Assembly: GCA_036936605.1 (NCBI GenBank)
Contig: JAUPFV010000002.1
Span: 213,830,029-213,894,028, forward strand
Reading direction: 5' to 3'
From: Limnanthes douglasii subsp. nivea
Lineage: Eukaryota; Streptophyta; Magnoliopsida; Brassicales; Limnanthaceae
Length of the DNA: 64,000 bases
Shown: positions 21,524 through 31,699 of the stretch, in pieces
Layout: each line of letters opens with the position of its first letter
How positions within the stretch are numbered: the stretch's first letter is position 1
Program-made: the position numbers and the translations under genes
Notes under the pieces: model-generated
Database searches by the model: none
The model's input: only the letters and a program-made list of their open reading frames with translations
Told to the model about the DNA's origin: nothing

Positions 21524-21953
21524 AACTTCCTATTTGTTTCAACTTTGGCATTACATATGTTATTAACGGTTATATATTGGAAAATTTTACAAACATGGTT
21601 TAAAGTACCTACTATTGGATTTCAAGGAAAGATTAAAGAACTTACTCCATAAAAAGTCATTTTTAGATGTGTAATAGTAAGAATCATACAATTTTATAAC
21701 ATGCATGGATTAATTAATGTAGCACATGATACATGAAAATCAAGATGGTTCAACTTTTGTTGATGATGAATTACGCGGTCACAAAGAAGGTATCATTTTC
21801 GTTCCACTTCTCACACGAGCACCACGAGGTGAAATCAACCATTGGAGATTATTGATAATCAACATCGATAACTCACAAGAAGTAAGTTTAAACTCATTGG
21901 GACCAAAAGGAATAAAAGCAGTACGTAAAACATAAAAGACTGCTGAAAAATTT
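21524..21953 (+). pseudogene. Ulp1-like protease domain of the MULE, His-containing part
   Basis: From 21726 a frame encodes 'DGSTFVDDELRGHKEG', 'IIFVPLLTRAPRG' and 'EINHWRLLIINIDNSQ', then 'EVSLNSLG'. This is the strand-His pattern of C48 (Ulp1/SENP) cysteine proteases: a hydrophobic strand, H-W, a strand, then normally (Y)DSL. The His is kept; the Asp of DSL is Asn here. Plant MULEs of the Kaonashi/CUMULE/VANDAL type carry such a domain. The exon-like block ends at a consensus donor GTAAGT at 21954, followed by array F. It belongs with 22258-22430 and was split 5' by G1. Confidence 0.7.
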
Positions 21954-22049
21954 GTAAGTGTTACTTAGTTACGGTTTTATAGTAGATTTGGTAATGAATT
22001 TGTCTTGCATGAATTTTTAATTTTTTCTCGAATGAAATTTTCTATACAT

Positions 22050-22225
22050 GTTCTCACATCTTTTTATCTCGCATCTTGCATAAAGTTGGTAATACGTGGT
22101 CACACGTAAAATTGTTTATATGTGGTCTCGCATGTCACGTATTGTTATGTATGTTATATTTTATCCTACATCTCTCATGTCATGTATTGTCTTACATGTT
22201 ATGTAATGACTCGTATATCTCAAGT
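22050..22225 (+). repeat. TCTCGCAT array F
   Basis: Units such as TCTCGCATCTTGCATAAAG and GTGGTCTCGCATGTCACG. It lies in the intron-like gap between the two halves of the Ulp1 domain. Confidence 0.75.
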
Positions 22226-22257
22226 CATTTTGAAGTTGTAAGTCCAAGAAAAATCTA

Positions 22258-22430
22258 ACCACAAGAAAGTGAACCTTTGATTATGGAGTAATAATGGGAA
22301 GACTTGGAAAAGAAAAACCTGATGATATTACAACATTAAGGAGAGAAAAGTTGTTTTACTTGTTTCTTCATGATAAAAACACAAACAGATTTTGGTGAAA
22401 AATATTTATGGAGCGTTGGTTAATGATGTA
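22258..22430 (+). pseudogene. Ulp1-like protease domain, region of the nucleophile Cys
   Basis: The frame reads 'FDYGVIMGRLGKEKPDD', 'ITTLRREKLFYLFLHD' and 'KNTNRF'. In C48 proteases the matching place is D-C-G-(V/I)-(Y/F)-V..., followed by a helix with (L)R..(L). Here the nucleophile codon is TAT (Tyr) instead of TGT/TGC, so this copy is catalytically dead. A stop lies three codons before DYG. Position, strand and spacing continue the domain at 21.7 kb. Confidence 0.6.
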
Positions 22431-22591
22431 AATCCTTATGTAACATTGGTTAATGATGTAAACACAATAAGAGTTGTATGTATGTTTTGATATTCCTTAA
22501 TGATGTAAACACAATGAGAGTTGTATGTATGTTATAAAGTTCCTTAAAGATATACCTGGTGATGATGTGATCTGCTATAGTAAATTATATA

Positions 22592-22750
22592 CTGGTCTCG
22601 TATCTCTCACCACCCATAAAGTGATCTGACATATATCACCACCTATGATATGTTCTCACATCTATCACCTTATATGAGATTATTATGAATTGTTCTTTTA
22701 TGAATTGGTCTTCTACAGTTAAGAATATATTGGTCTCGCATCTATCGCAT
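22592..22750 (+). repeat. TCTCGCAT array G
   Basis: Units of the type GGTCTCGTATCTCTCACCACC and GGTCTCGCATCTATCGCAT, preceded by two copies of a roughly 65-bp segment containing GATGTAAACACAATRAGAGTTG (22454-22535). Confidence 0.7.
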
Positions 22751-22840
22751 ACTTAACATGTTTTACTAATTATATAACACTTATGTTTACCATCTAACTT
22801 CAATAGGTGTTTTATTTACTTATTTTATTTTTATCTAACT

Positions 22841-23125
22841 TCACAGAAAACCTAATGTCTGAGTACCCAACCCGCTCTGGAACCTCATCCCTTGAAGGTA
22901 ATCCTTCTTAAATGACAATTCTAAACGCATTGACTCTACTTGATTGCGACGAAGAGCTATATTTTGTTGAAATTCTTTGAGGGCTTGGTCCTTAGTATAC
23001 TGATTATACCAAGGCTCAGTATGAATTTTCCCAACTTTTTTTAATTCGCCAACTTTTGTTGCAACAAAACCCATATCGCAATGGAAAAATTTGATATTCC
23101 CATAATACTCATGCATCGCTTCCAT
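22841..23125 (-). CDS. Unknown 94-codon ORF between the MULE genes
   Basis: An open frame starting MEAMHEYYGNIKFFHCD, with 'GKIHTEPWYNQYTKDQALK', then a helical, Arg/Glu-rich part 'IALRRNQVESMRLELSF' and an end at 'GLGTQTLGFL'. I do not recognise it. Its composition is protein-like rather than array-like. It lies downstream of the transposase C-terminus, flanked by arrays G and H. It could be a last exon of the transposase, a third element gene, or a host fragment picked up by the MULE. Confidence 0.4.
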   Translation of the reverse strand: MEAMHEYYGNIKFFHCDMGFVATKVGELKKVGKIHTEPWYNQYTKDQALKEFQQNIALRRNQVESMRLELSFKKDYLQGMRFQSGLGTQTLGFL

Positions 23126-23135
23126 CCTAGAGATT

Positions 23136-23275
23136 TACTAAATTGGTCTCACATTTATCACTACCCATTTACTTAGTTATAAATCGGTCTGCTATAAGGA
23201 ATTATTATCAACTGGTCTCGCATCTCGCATCATCCATGTACTTGTCCCGCATTCATGTACCGTCTATTATGACCG
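23136..23275 (+). repeat. TCTCGCAT array H
   Basis: Units such as GGTCTCACATTTATCACTACC and GGTCTCGCATCTCGCATCATCC, between the unknown ORF and the transposase C-terminus. Confidence 0.7.
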
Positions 23276-23289
23276 AATTTCAAATGATG

Positions 23290-25757
23290 ACTACACTTTA
23301 TATTTGAGATATTTATTTATCCTCTATATCGAATACGCTTTTTCTTGGGTCTTCCAACTCTTTTTTTTAAATTTAGAGGAAATATTTCAGGATAATTTGT
23401 TGAAGAAGATGCTTGATGAAAATTATTATAAGCGGGTATGAATATGAATATTTTTTCTTACAAGAGCTAGTGAATAACATAGGTCAATATTTGTTTATAG
23501 GATTTTCATCACTATAATATATACAACCACAACATGATAAGATGGAAAACGCTAAAGTTTCCATGTACCATGTGAACATTTAGATTCACTAATATAATCA
23601 ATCATAAAGGGATCGGAAAAACTTCATGTAAAATAGGTGAAGATAAACAAACTATCCAAAGACGACCCTTTTCCACATTAACTTTAATTTTCTTTTCAAA
23701 TTCAGGGCATAAATCATTATTTCAACTTTCAACCTCCACATAGTACTTTGAGATTGACTCGTAAGTAATAATCTAATCATATCTATTAACTTAAATATAG
23801 GTAGATTATAATACTGGTTGATCATATTACTGAAAGGCTCTGTTGGAGTAAAATTTATGAAACCATACCACTTACCTTTGACAAAAGGCCAAGCATATAT
23901 GTCTGAAAGGTCAGTTCTAAAAAAACTAATACTTTATGATCTATTTTAATAAATTTGTTCATGTATTAAATTACAGGTTCGAGTTGGAGTATAAGCACAT
24001 CTTTTAAACATGTAAACCATGTTAGTCTTAAATGGTGTGGTTGTAAAACTCAAAGGATACTTCAAATTCTCAATAAGATGAAAAATACAGTATGCATGAT
24101 AGCAATTTGAAAACCAAACAGTGAAAACATTAACAATACCTAAATGAAGATCACTAATAAATATGATTCGACAATCCAACAATTGGGGTTTCAGCATGAC
24201 CAGAAACCATAACCAATTATCACAATCTTTTCCCCAACAATAGCAAATGCAACAGGAAATATACATGCAAAACGTTATTGAAATTAAAATATAAACCATA
24301 TTCTAATTAGTGCATCTCACATGTTATTAGTCTTGAATCTATCATATAGAATGTATCGAGTTTTTATTAGTTTCATATCATCGTATTGGTTATGGTTTAG
24401 TATCATATCTATCATCTATTATACTATCTCGCGTCTATCATGTTTGTTATACATGGTCTCGCATCTAACATTGTTTTATCTCGTATTTTTACTAGTCTTG
24501 CATCTATCATATTGTTTATGTCTTATGACTAGTCTCGCATCTATCATATTGGTTGTGACTAATCTCGCATCTATTATATTGGTTATGTCTAGTCTCGCAT
24601 CTATCATATTGGTTATGCTAGTTTTGCAGCCATCGTATGTTTTTACGTGCATTTTGCATCTAACATAAGAAAATAATATGTTTTGCAATCAATAATAGTA
24701 GAGAACAAAATTCACCATTGTTACCATCTTTAGCTATGACTTATAACAATACCCTTTTATGTTTTCCCGTAAAAAAAGTTTCGTGAATAGATAAGACTCG
24801 ACGTCAAGACTGGGAACTTTGTATACAATAACCAAATCTTATGAAACAATGCTTGAAGACATTGGTTTATGAAGTATACTCTTGTAAGTAGTCATTTGCA
24901 CTATCAAGAATCTTCACTTTTTTTAAGTAACATTTAAGTAGCTTATACAAAGTGTAACTATCTCCATAAATAATCATCTTAGCTTTCTCTTAAGCAATCC
25001 ATGAAAAATGATCATGGATATATAAATTGTAATCATTTTTTTACTAATGATTTCATGCTTTTTGTTGTAACATCAATGTTGGTCCTAATAGAATTACGTA
25101 TCCCATTACTAATAAAATGATGATAAATTCTTTCGCCTTTCTTTGCAAAAACCAGTCCCACGAGAATGAGGTTGGACATACTTCTAAACAATCATAAAAT
25201 CAATAGAGTTATCACTTTTCAAATAAAATCTTCATGGACAATCCTTTGAATTTTTGTTTTCTTATAATGAACAGTTATTTTTTATTTACTGTTATGCAGA
25301 TATTTGATACAAAAATCTTCATGTAAAAAAACCTTAGTAATAGCTAATCTTAAACCTATTGCACTTTCTTCAAATATTTGTCCAACACCGTTAATTACAT
25401 CAATCCAACCAACAATAGTAAGTTGTTTGTTCTTATGACCAAAAAACTCATACAATAACCTCTTTCCCCACAAATAAATTGTTGATTTGTAGCTTCAAAT
25501 AAACTTAAAGAAATTTATCTAACATTTTCGTCTACAATAACATCAATTTCAATATCAATACTAATAGTTGAACAACCCAAAGTATCAATAATTGATAGCA
25601 AAGAAACCAAATTAGCAGCACAACCTAAGATATAATTCGCGAAGTCACTACAACAATATCTTAATTTGAATTTAACTTGAACCAATACATCCCATTTGCT
25701 TAAAACAAAATTAATAATATCTTCAAAATCTTCAAACAGACTAAGGTCACGGATCAC
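23290..25757 (-). pseudogene. MuDR/MULE transposase
   Basis: Pieces appear in the right order on the - strand. The N-terminal segments are 25757-25282 ('LSKWDVLVQVKFKLRYCC'). Next comes 'FSWIA*EKAKMIIYGDSY' (about 25000), the family's A-W-x-A-K-E-x-A block. 'DGNNGEF' follows at 24705-24730. The DDE core is at 24260-23950: 'FPVAFAIVG', 'KDCDNWLWFLVMLKP', 'IIFISDLHLGIVNVF', 'CYHAYCIFHLIENLKY', with the second Asp in ISDLH. Then 'NLPIFKLIDMIRLLL' (about 23810) and a C-terminal basic 'LKKRVGRPKKKRIRYRG' (about 23350), which in this family follows the SWIM zinc finger. Array I separates DGNNGEF from FPVAF. There are many stops and frameshifts. It would cut and reinsert the MULE. Confidence 0.88.
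24305..24668 (+). repeat. TCTCGCAT array I inside the transposase gene
   Basis: About 13 units of GTCTCGCATCTATCATATTGG type, among the best conserved of all arrays. It lies exactly between the DGNNGEF and FPVAF blocks of the transposase, so it is either an intron or an insertion. The - strand ORF with repeated ITNMIDARL is an array by-product. Confidence 0.85.
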
Positions 25758-25844
25758 AATTTTACTATTTGGTTCAAAAATAACTAGTCAAGTTTTAGAC
25801 ATCGTGCCCTTATATTTAAAATTTCAAAAAGTAAAAATAAATAT

Positions 25845-26120
25845 GTGTCTCGCATCTATCATTGAAAAATAACAAAGTCTTCCACCTATCATTGAAAAAT
25901 AACAAAAGTCTAAGACATATCATCAAAAAATAACAAAGTCTTGCATGTCAGAATTAACAAAGTCTCACATCTATCATTGAAAATAACAAAGTCTCTTATG
26001 CCAGGATTATCAAAGTCTCGTATCAATCATTGAAAAATAACAAAGTCTTGCATTTAAAAATAACAAAGTCTCACAACACCCAACTAATATAGACATCCAT
26101 CTGTTGTTTTTTGTCTCGCA
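25845..26120 (+). repeat. TCTCGCAT array J, 5' of the transposase
   Basis: About nine units of AACAAAGTCTCGCATCTATC plus ATTGAAAAAT, upstream of the transposase N-terminus (promoter side on the - strand). Orientation as in all other arrays. Confidence 0.85.
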
Positions 26121-27382
26121 ACTACAAGATGAGAGACACTAGACTAACGACACAAGTATTGAACATAGAACTTCATCTTCGTCGCGAAGCTTACCTAAAA
26201 CAGAGAATTCAAAACACAACAAAACCTACCTAAAATCATAAAATCAAACTAAATTAAACATTCTTATCTAATTAAAACAGAACAAAAACAACAAAATCGA
26301 ATAAAACAAAATTTGACATTTACGTTTACAAAAGCTGCAATTCAAGTGGAAGATGAAGTCCAATCTATATCAATGACGGAATCAACTGTAAATCGACAAA
26401 CAAATCAAAATATACGAATAAATAGACTGAAAACAAAAAAAAAAATTGAAATTCGAATCGAAAATAAATTGTCACAAAAACTACATTACCAGTGAACCGT
26501 TAGGGTTATAAAGAGGAAAAAAATTATACCAAATATTAAATTTGTATATAATTTATTTAAAAAAGTATATTATAAAAAAACGAATAGTATCGTAAATTAG
26601 AAATGTAAATACATATTTGCTAAAAATAATAATAAATAATAAATAATTTTGTTTTTAAATAATTACCCGTTTTTTACCCTTAAAACTTGGAATCAAAATT
26701 GTTACTATAGCTTTGAAGTCAATATCTAATGGTCAAATCCTTGTTCCGACGACATTGAATTTGTCTAACATTCTTCTGGTCCAAGTCCTAACTGGTTTGC
26801 CCCCGCTTGTCCTTAATAATTCATTACCGTGCCAAACAATGTCGTAGTCTCGATTTTAAATGCAATACATTCAATTGAAAGCTGCTTTCTTAAGGTTTTA
26901 ATTTCAAGGATTCAAGAATAATGATTTATCTTCGATAAATATTCCAAGGTCAATGGTCAAATTAAATAAACAAATTAACTAATATAAGCAAATCGTTGTT
27001 GGACTTTAACTTAAATCTCTTCTACTTAGTTTACTTGTGGTGTGGAAAGAACTCGTTGAAGTTCTTTCATTTCCGTATCATGGTTTCCCAAGACGACCAA
27101 ATGTTTTGACAGTTACACTTGAGCTAATTTTATATATATGTTATAATTGTTTGAAATTCATTCTCGAAATAAGAATTAGGATATGTTTTAGGGTGCAATC
27201 ATTTTATGGAACACAATAAGTTTTTTTAATAGAAGTTATAAAAACAATTACTACATTTTAATGATATTATTATAACTTTGTCTTTTGCTAAGCATAAATG
27301 CGTTTGTGATTCAAAATCACTTTAATTTATTTATTCATTTTTTATTGTAATAATTGATTTTTGATTTCAATTCTAACCTAAT
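26121..27382. other. Gene-free AT-rich region, probable right edge of the MULE
   Basis: No recognisable coding content; the 60-aa ORFs at 26313 and 27037 look random. The MULE end should lie here, but I find no terminal inverted repeat partner near 6-7 kb, so the border is not set. Confidence 0.4.
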
Positions 27383-28290
27383 TTATTGTTGTTTCGGACC
27401 TTTAATTGGACCTGTTAAAAGTTCGCTACCACCAACTACTCTAACCGTTTTTGTTGGAGCAAGTTTATTTAAGATTTTGATTATGAGGTACGTCCCATCA
27501 TCAATCCACTCATTTTCCTTCAGAACTCTATGATGGTTGGTTTCAATAGGCAGGTGCTCTAACAGAATTCTAGTGAATGACTTCATCAATCATATTCTTG
27601 TAGCTTTGTTCAATAAATATTGTAAGCCCATCTGAAGTCACACTATCGATCACAATGGTTTTGCACGATGTTTTTTAAGAACAATCGTAAACAGCAAAAC
27701 AAGTAAACGATTACGATTAAACTCTCGCCGAATAGAATCCACAACAGCAAGCCTATCCACATTAGATGGTCCCAAGAATTGACTACGAGAAGTAACTGCT
27801 CCTAGTGGCTCAAGCACCTTAGCCACAAAGAAGCCTTCATCTTCATTTCCTGCAGGATCACAATATAGAACTCCTCTAGTGGTTTGAAAATGTCTTGTAT
27901 ATAACTACAGCTCACTCCAATATATTTTATATATATGTTTTTCAAGCCCACAAGAACTGATAAAGAACTTGTATTCGTTCTTATTGTAAGGAAGATGGCT
28001 GGTTGTTATCATGATACCTCCATTAATTCAGCAAGGCCCCGAGAAACAACATCTAAAAATGTTTGAGCAGATATCTTAGAATCATGACCCACAAACTCTT
28101 TTAAACGTCGAGATTTATTAGCCTTTTTCTCTGACAACCAACGAGCAAAGCCAGCAGCGATAACTTTGGTAACTGGTTTAGTAAGTTTAACAGGTTCTCC
28201 CTCGACGCCATAAACACCGACACTACGAATATCACTGCCAATTTAAAGTTTCATAAAGAGGTTGCGCAACGATTGGTCGGCAGCTGCCAT
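27383..28290 (-). pseudogene. Phosphoglucosamine/phosphoglucomutase-like retropseudogene
   Basis: The - strand frames give, in order, 'GSDIRSVGVYGVEGEPVKL', 'AAGFARWLSEKKANKSRRL', 'VGHDSKISAQTFLDVVSRG', 'EGFFVAKVLEPLGAVTSRS', 'AVVDSIRREFNRNRLLVLL', 'DSVTSDGLTIFIE' and 'VLKENEWIDDGTYLIIKIL'. This order and wording match plant chloroplast-type phosphoglucosamine mutase-like proteins of the phosphohexomutase family, which move a phosphate on a sugar. The pieces of several exons are joined without introns, which indicates a processed copy. Large parts are missing, including the S-H catalytic serine loop and most of the DxDxDR metal loop. Stops and frameshifts are present. An intact parent must be elsewhere. 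Confidence 0.8.
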
Positions 28291-28708
28291 TGAATTTGAT
28301 ATGACAGAAATTAGATTGATTAAAATAATTTTTCGATGAAGATACTTAGAGCTGGAGAGAGACCATCACAAGGATGAACAGAATTCTGTGGAAATATTCC
28401 AGACTCATGCATGAAAATAATTATGTAAGGCGTATCTACATCTTCAAGGTATGATTCTTTAGACAACTAGTTAGAGAAGATTCCTAAATCATGTATAAGA
28501 GTAAAGAAATATACTGCCATATGCTTGTCAGATTACTGCAAGCAGCCATATAATGGTTAGTTCAAGTGACGAGAAGAATTAAGTATTGGTTCTGATATAA
28601 CCAAGATCATTACTTTCCAGTTGTATAATCACTTTTAAATGATTTGGAGTTTGATTTTTATTAAACTCTAAATCCATCTTACATTTAGATGTTCATCTTG
28701 CTAACCAG
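28291..28708. other. Gene-free spacer
   Basis: Between the mutase pseudogene and the LINE 3' end. It could include 5' leader sequence of the pseudogene transcript, but I see no coding match. Confidence 0.45.
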
Positions 28709-28819
28709 TTTGTTTTTTTTATTTCGATCCCTTGATATATAGGTTATTGCTATACCTAAAGAAAGAAGCCTTCTGCAGCATTTAAGGGATGATTCAAGAG
28801 ACTAAGGATAGTTTCGAGT

Positions 28820-29198
28820 AGCTATAAGATTAAAAATTATCTACGAGTCAGTCTCAACATCTGTATTAGTCCATCCATTCCTTTTGCAGATAAGGAGTCC
28901 ATCAATAAGAGCTCTAACTTCTAGACATTAGAGGGGTAAGTTTTCCATATTGATAGTTGTAACCCATAGCAAGATCATCCTTGCAATCTCTAATTGTTAT
29001 GCCACCATAAGCATTTATATTAGCTTGACAAGATCCATTTGTGTTGACCGTTAATCTGTTAGCTTTTGGAGGATACCATTTGATATATATAGGGTTGATT
29101 TGATTAGTTAAGTAATGGTAGCAACCAATGTCCATAGCAGTAGGTATGTGAAGGAACCAATGTTTTCTTTTGATGAGACCAACATTGTCCAGACCCAA
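28820..29198 (-). pseudogene. LINE RNase H domain
   Basis: The frame reads 'PPKANRLTVNTNGSCQAN', 'AYGGITIRDCKDDL', then after a frame change 'EVRALIDGLLICKRNGW' and 'TDVETDS'. This is the RVT_3 type RNase H at the end of plant LINE ORF2: (V)N(T)DG(S), RD, E(A), (E)(S)D. The first catalytic Asp is Asn ('NTNGS'). It would remove RNA from the RNA-DNA hybrid. Confidence 0.8.
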
Positions 29199-29273
29199 AA
29201 TAATCTTCTTACTGTAGATTATGGAAGAGCTTGTTGTGTAGACAATGCCTCTGCTTTTGAGGTTGTTCCTAGT

Positions 29274-29600
29274 CTACCAGATTATCCATAGAAGGATATG
29301 TGGTAGAATATTGGTGATGTGGATGTTTTGAGAAGAAGACGAAAACCATGTTCTGATCAAATGGGATATTGTCATGAATCTGCTAAAACTTATCTTAAAA
29401 CAGATAGCAAAATAACACCATAGATTCCAAGAAAACTTGTAGTCAACAAAAAAATGATTCTTAGTTTCAATATTGTCGCAGAATTGGCATTTGGATGCCA
29501 TAGTCATGTGTGTTTTTTGCATTGTATCGTCTGTATAAATCCACCCATTGAGTATCATCCAAGCTAGGAATGAGAATTTTTTAAGAGTAATTTGGTTCTA
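29274..29600 (-). pseudogene. LINE zf-RVT zinc-knuckle region
   Basis: 'CQFCDNIETKNHFFVDYKF' followed by 'WNLWCYF' is the C-x-x-C...H(L)F..C motif of the zf-RVT domain between RT and RNase H. The Cys after HFF is Tyr. It is preceded by 'FLAWMILNGWIYTDDTM', the usual WL...(I)(L)T(D)(D).L lead-in. Confidence 0.8.
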
Positions 29601-30299
29601 GAGTTTGTTAAATAGGCTAAATTTATTGTGAGGATTTTTGATGATGTTACAAGTTATTCTTGTGTTAAACTTTCCATCCTTGGAACCCAATCATCTTATG
29701 TAGTCAGTGTTGTTTATGGTGATATCGAGTTTCTCAATAGGTTGCATATCATTAGTAGAAATGAAGTTGCTAAGTCTTTCTTTGTTCCATTAAGAATTAA
29801 TCTAGTAATTCTCAACATCGTCTTGAGTATACCATCTATTGTCTGAGTTGTCATCTAGAATGATTAATTGAGTTTTTTTGAACCAGTTGTCCAGTCAGAG
29901 GTCAAACTTGCCACATCTCAAATCCTATTTAATCATAGGTTCAAACATAATAGATGAATATTCTTGCAATAGATATTATTAATATAGTTAGTCAATATGG
30001 TTTTACTTTGCATGAATTTTAACCAGAGCTTGTAGGAGAATGTGTTATACATATCAGTAAAACTTCTAACATTAAGACCGCCTTCATCGTAAGGTTTATA
30101 GACATTTGGCCAAGCTATCTAGTGAATCATATTAGCATCATGGTTGGATTCCCAAAGGAATTTATTGAACATGGTTTCAATTCTGTAGATGATGTCTTTA
30201 CGGATAGAAATACTTTGGAATCAATACATAGGAATTTCTATAAGAAAAAATTAATAAGAGATATTATGCCTCCATATGATAGGTTTTTTCCTTCCTAAT

Positions 30300-31400
30300 C
30301 ACTGATTTTTTTTGTCAATAAGATTATTAAATTATTGTAGTTGTTGTTGTAGTTGAGAGTGATCACAAGTAGGTTGTATGGAGTAAATTAGAACTGAATC
30401 TAGTAGAGCTAGTAATAGAGATTGCCCTTGAAGAAGAAAAGTTCTTAGCTGTATAAATTTTGGTTTTCTCTTTGTTAATTGTTTGACCTGAAATGTTTTG
30501 ATAATCATGTACAAATGAACTTAAAACGGTGATAGCTGAGCTAAGAGACTTAGTGAATATAAGTACGCCATCTGCGAAAGCAATAAAGGGGATCATCATG
30601 TTCCTTATAGTTGCAAATTTTATTGATCTATTATCCTTGAAAAGCTTAATAAGACCTATTAATAAAACTTATTATGCAATTATAAAAAGACTAGGGGACA
30701 AAGGGTCCCCTTGTCTAGACCTCTCTAATCAAGCTATCAATTCGATTGATAAACCTAGTATTAAAGCCAAAAGATTTTAAAAATTTAAAGGTTAAGCTAT
30801 GGGACAATCTATCAAAGGCTTTTGCCATATCTACTTTGATAAAAATGTTCCCGGCTTTAAATCTTTTATTAAGGTAAAAAATCATTTCTTTTGCAATTAA
30901 ATTATTATAATGCATAGATCTATCAATCACATAATAGAAGAAAACCTTGTATTAATGATCTTTGATATTATTATGTTCAATAAGGTGCATAAGCTGATTG
31001 GACGATAATCCTTCTAATTCGTTGGGTTACAGGTCTTTGGGATTAGATAAATTCCAGTATTAAGAATGCCCATAGGGATTTTCGCACCAATGAAGAGAGA
31101 TTTTATAGCAACATTGAAGTCCTTTTTTATTATCTTCCAGCTAGAAAAAAATTCTATCAAATTCATCCATGTCAGGTGCGTTGTTGGAGTTTAGGTTGAT
31201 GATTGTTGAATAACATTCATATTCACTAGGATCCTGCATCAGCATATGGTTATCTGCATTATTGATTTGATTAGGGATGTAGTTAAAAATAGGATTGTTC
31301 ATAGAATTAAACTCATCTTTATTATTATAATAAGGATTCTCTATAAGGATTTCTTTTAAAATATGAAACAACAGAGGAGCTGGTTTGGTTTTCATCAGTA
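30300..31400 (-). pseudogene. LINE reverse transcriptase
   Basis: The blocks appear in order on the - strand: 'LNLNSNNAPDMDEFD' (near 31150-31200), then 'GNIFIKVDMAKAFDRLSHS' with the first catalytic Asp and 'LTFKFLKSFGF' (30715-30930). 'RQGDPLSPSLFIIA' follows (30680-30720, another frame), then 'IAFADGVLIFTKS' (about 30540-30590). In the last the FADD box reads FADG, losing a metal-binding Asp. 'SGQTINKEKTKIYTAKN' follows. Frameshifts between blocks. RT primes on nicked chromosomal DNA; dead here. Confidence 0.88.
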
Positions 31401-31699
31401 ATCCAAGAGTTTCTTTTTTTTACACTTAAAATACAGTTCATCTTTATTTCTTTTTTGACATAGGAGTAATACACCTTGGTATTTCTATCAATGTATTTAA
31501 TCCATGAAGTGTATGTTTTTTGGTGCCAATATATCTTCTTCATTGGTAGGGCTTGAATAAGTAATGCATTGGCCTTAGAAAGCTTGTTGGAGTTGTCATT
31601 GTTAGGATTATCTTGATGTTTGATTTCCATTTCTTTTACCAAATGTTTTTCCTTAATAACATTATCAAACATGTTAATAAAATATTTGCTTATTCCAAA

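Noticed and set aside
6200..26740. Terminal inverted repeats of the MULE
   Set aside because: I compared the candidate right end (26500-26740) with 6.2-7.0 kb and saw no convincing inverted match. The left end may be lost to the left Gypsy element, or the family may lack long TIRs.
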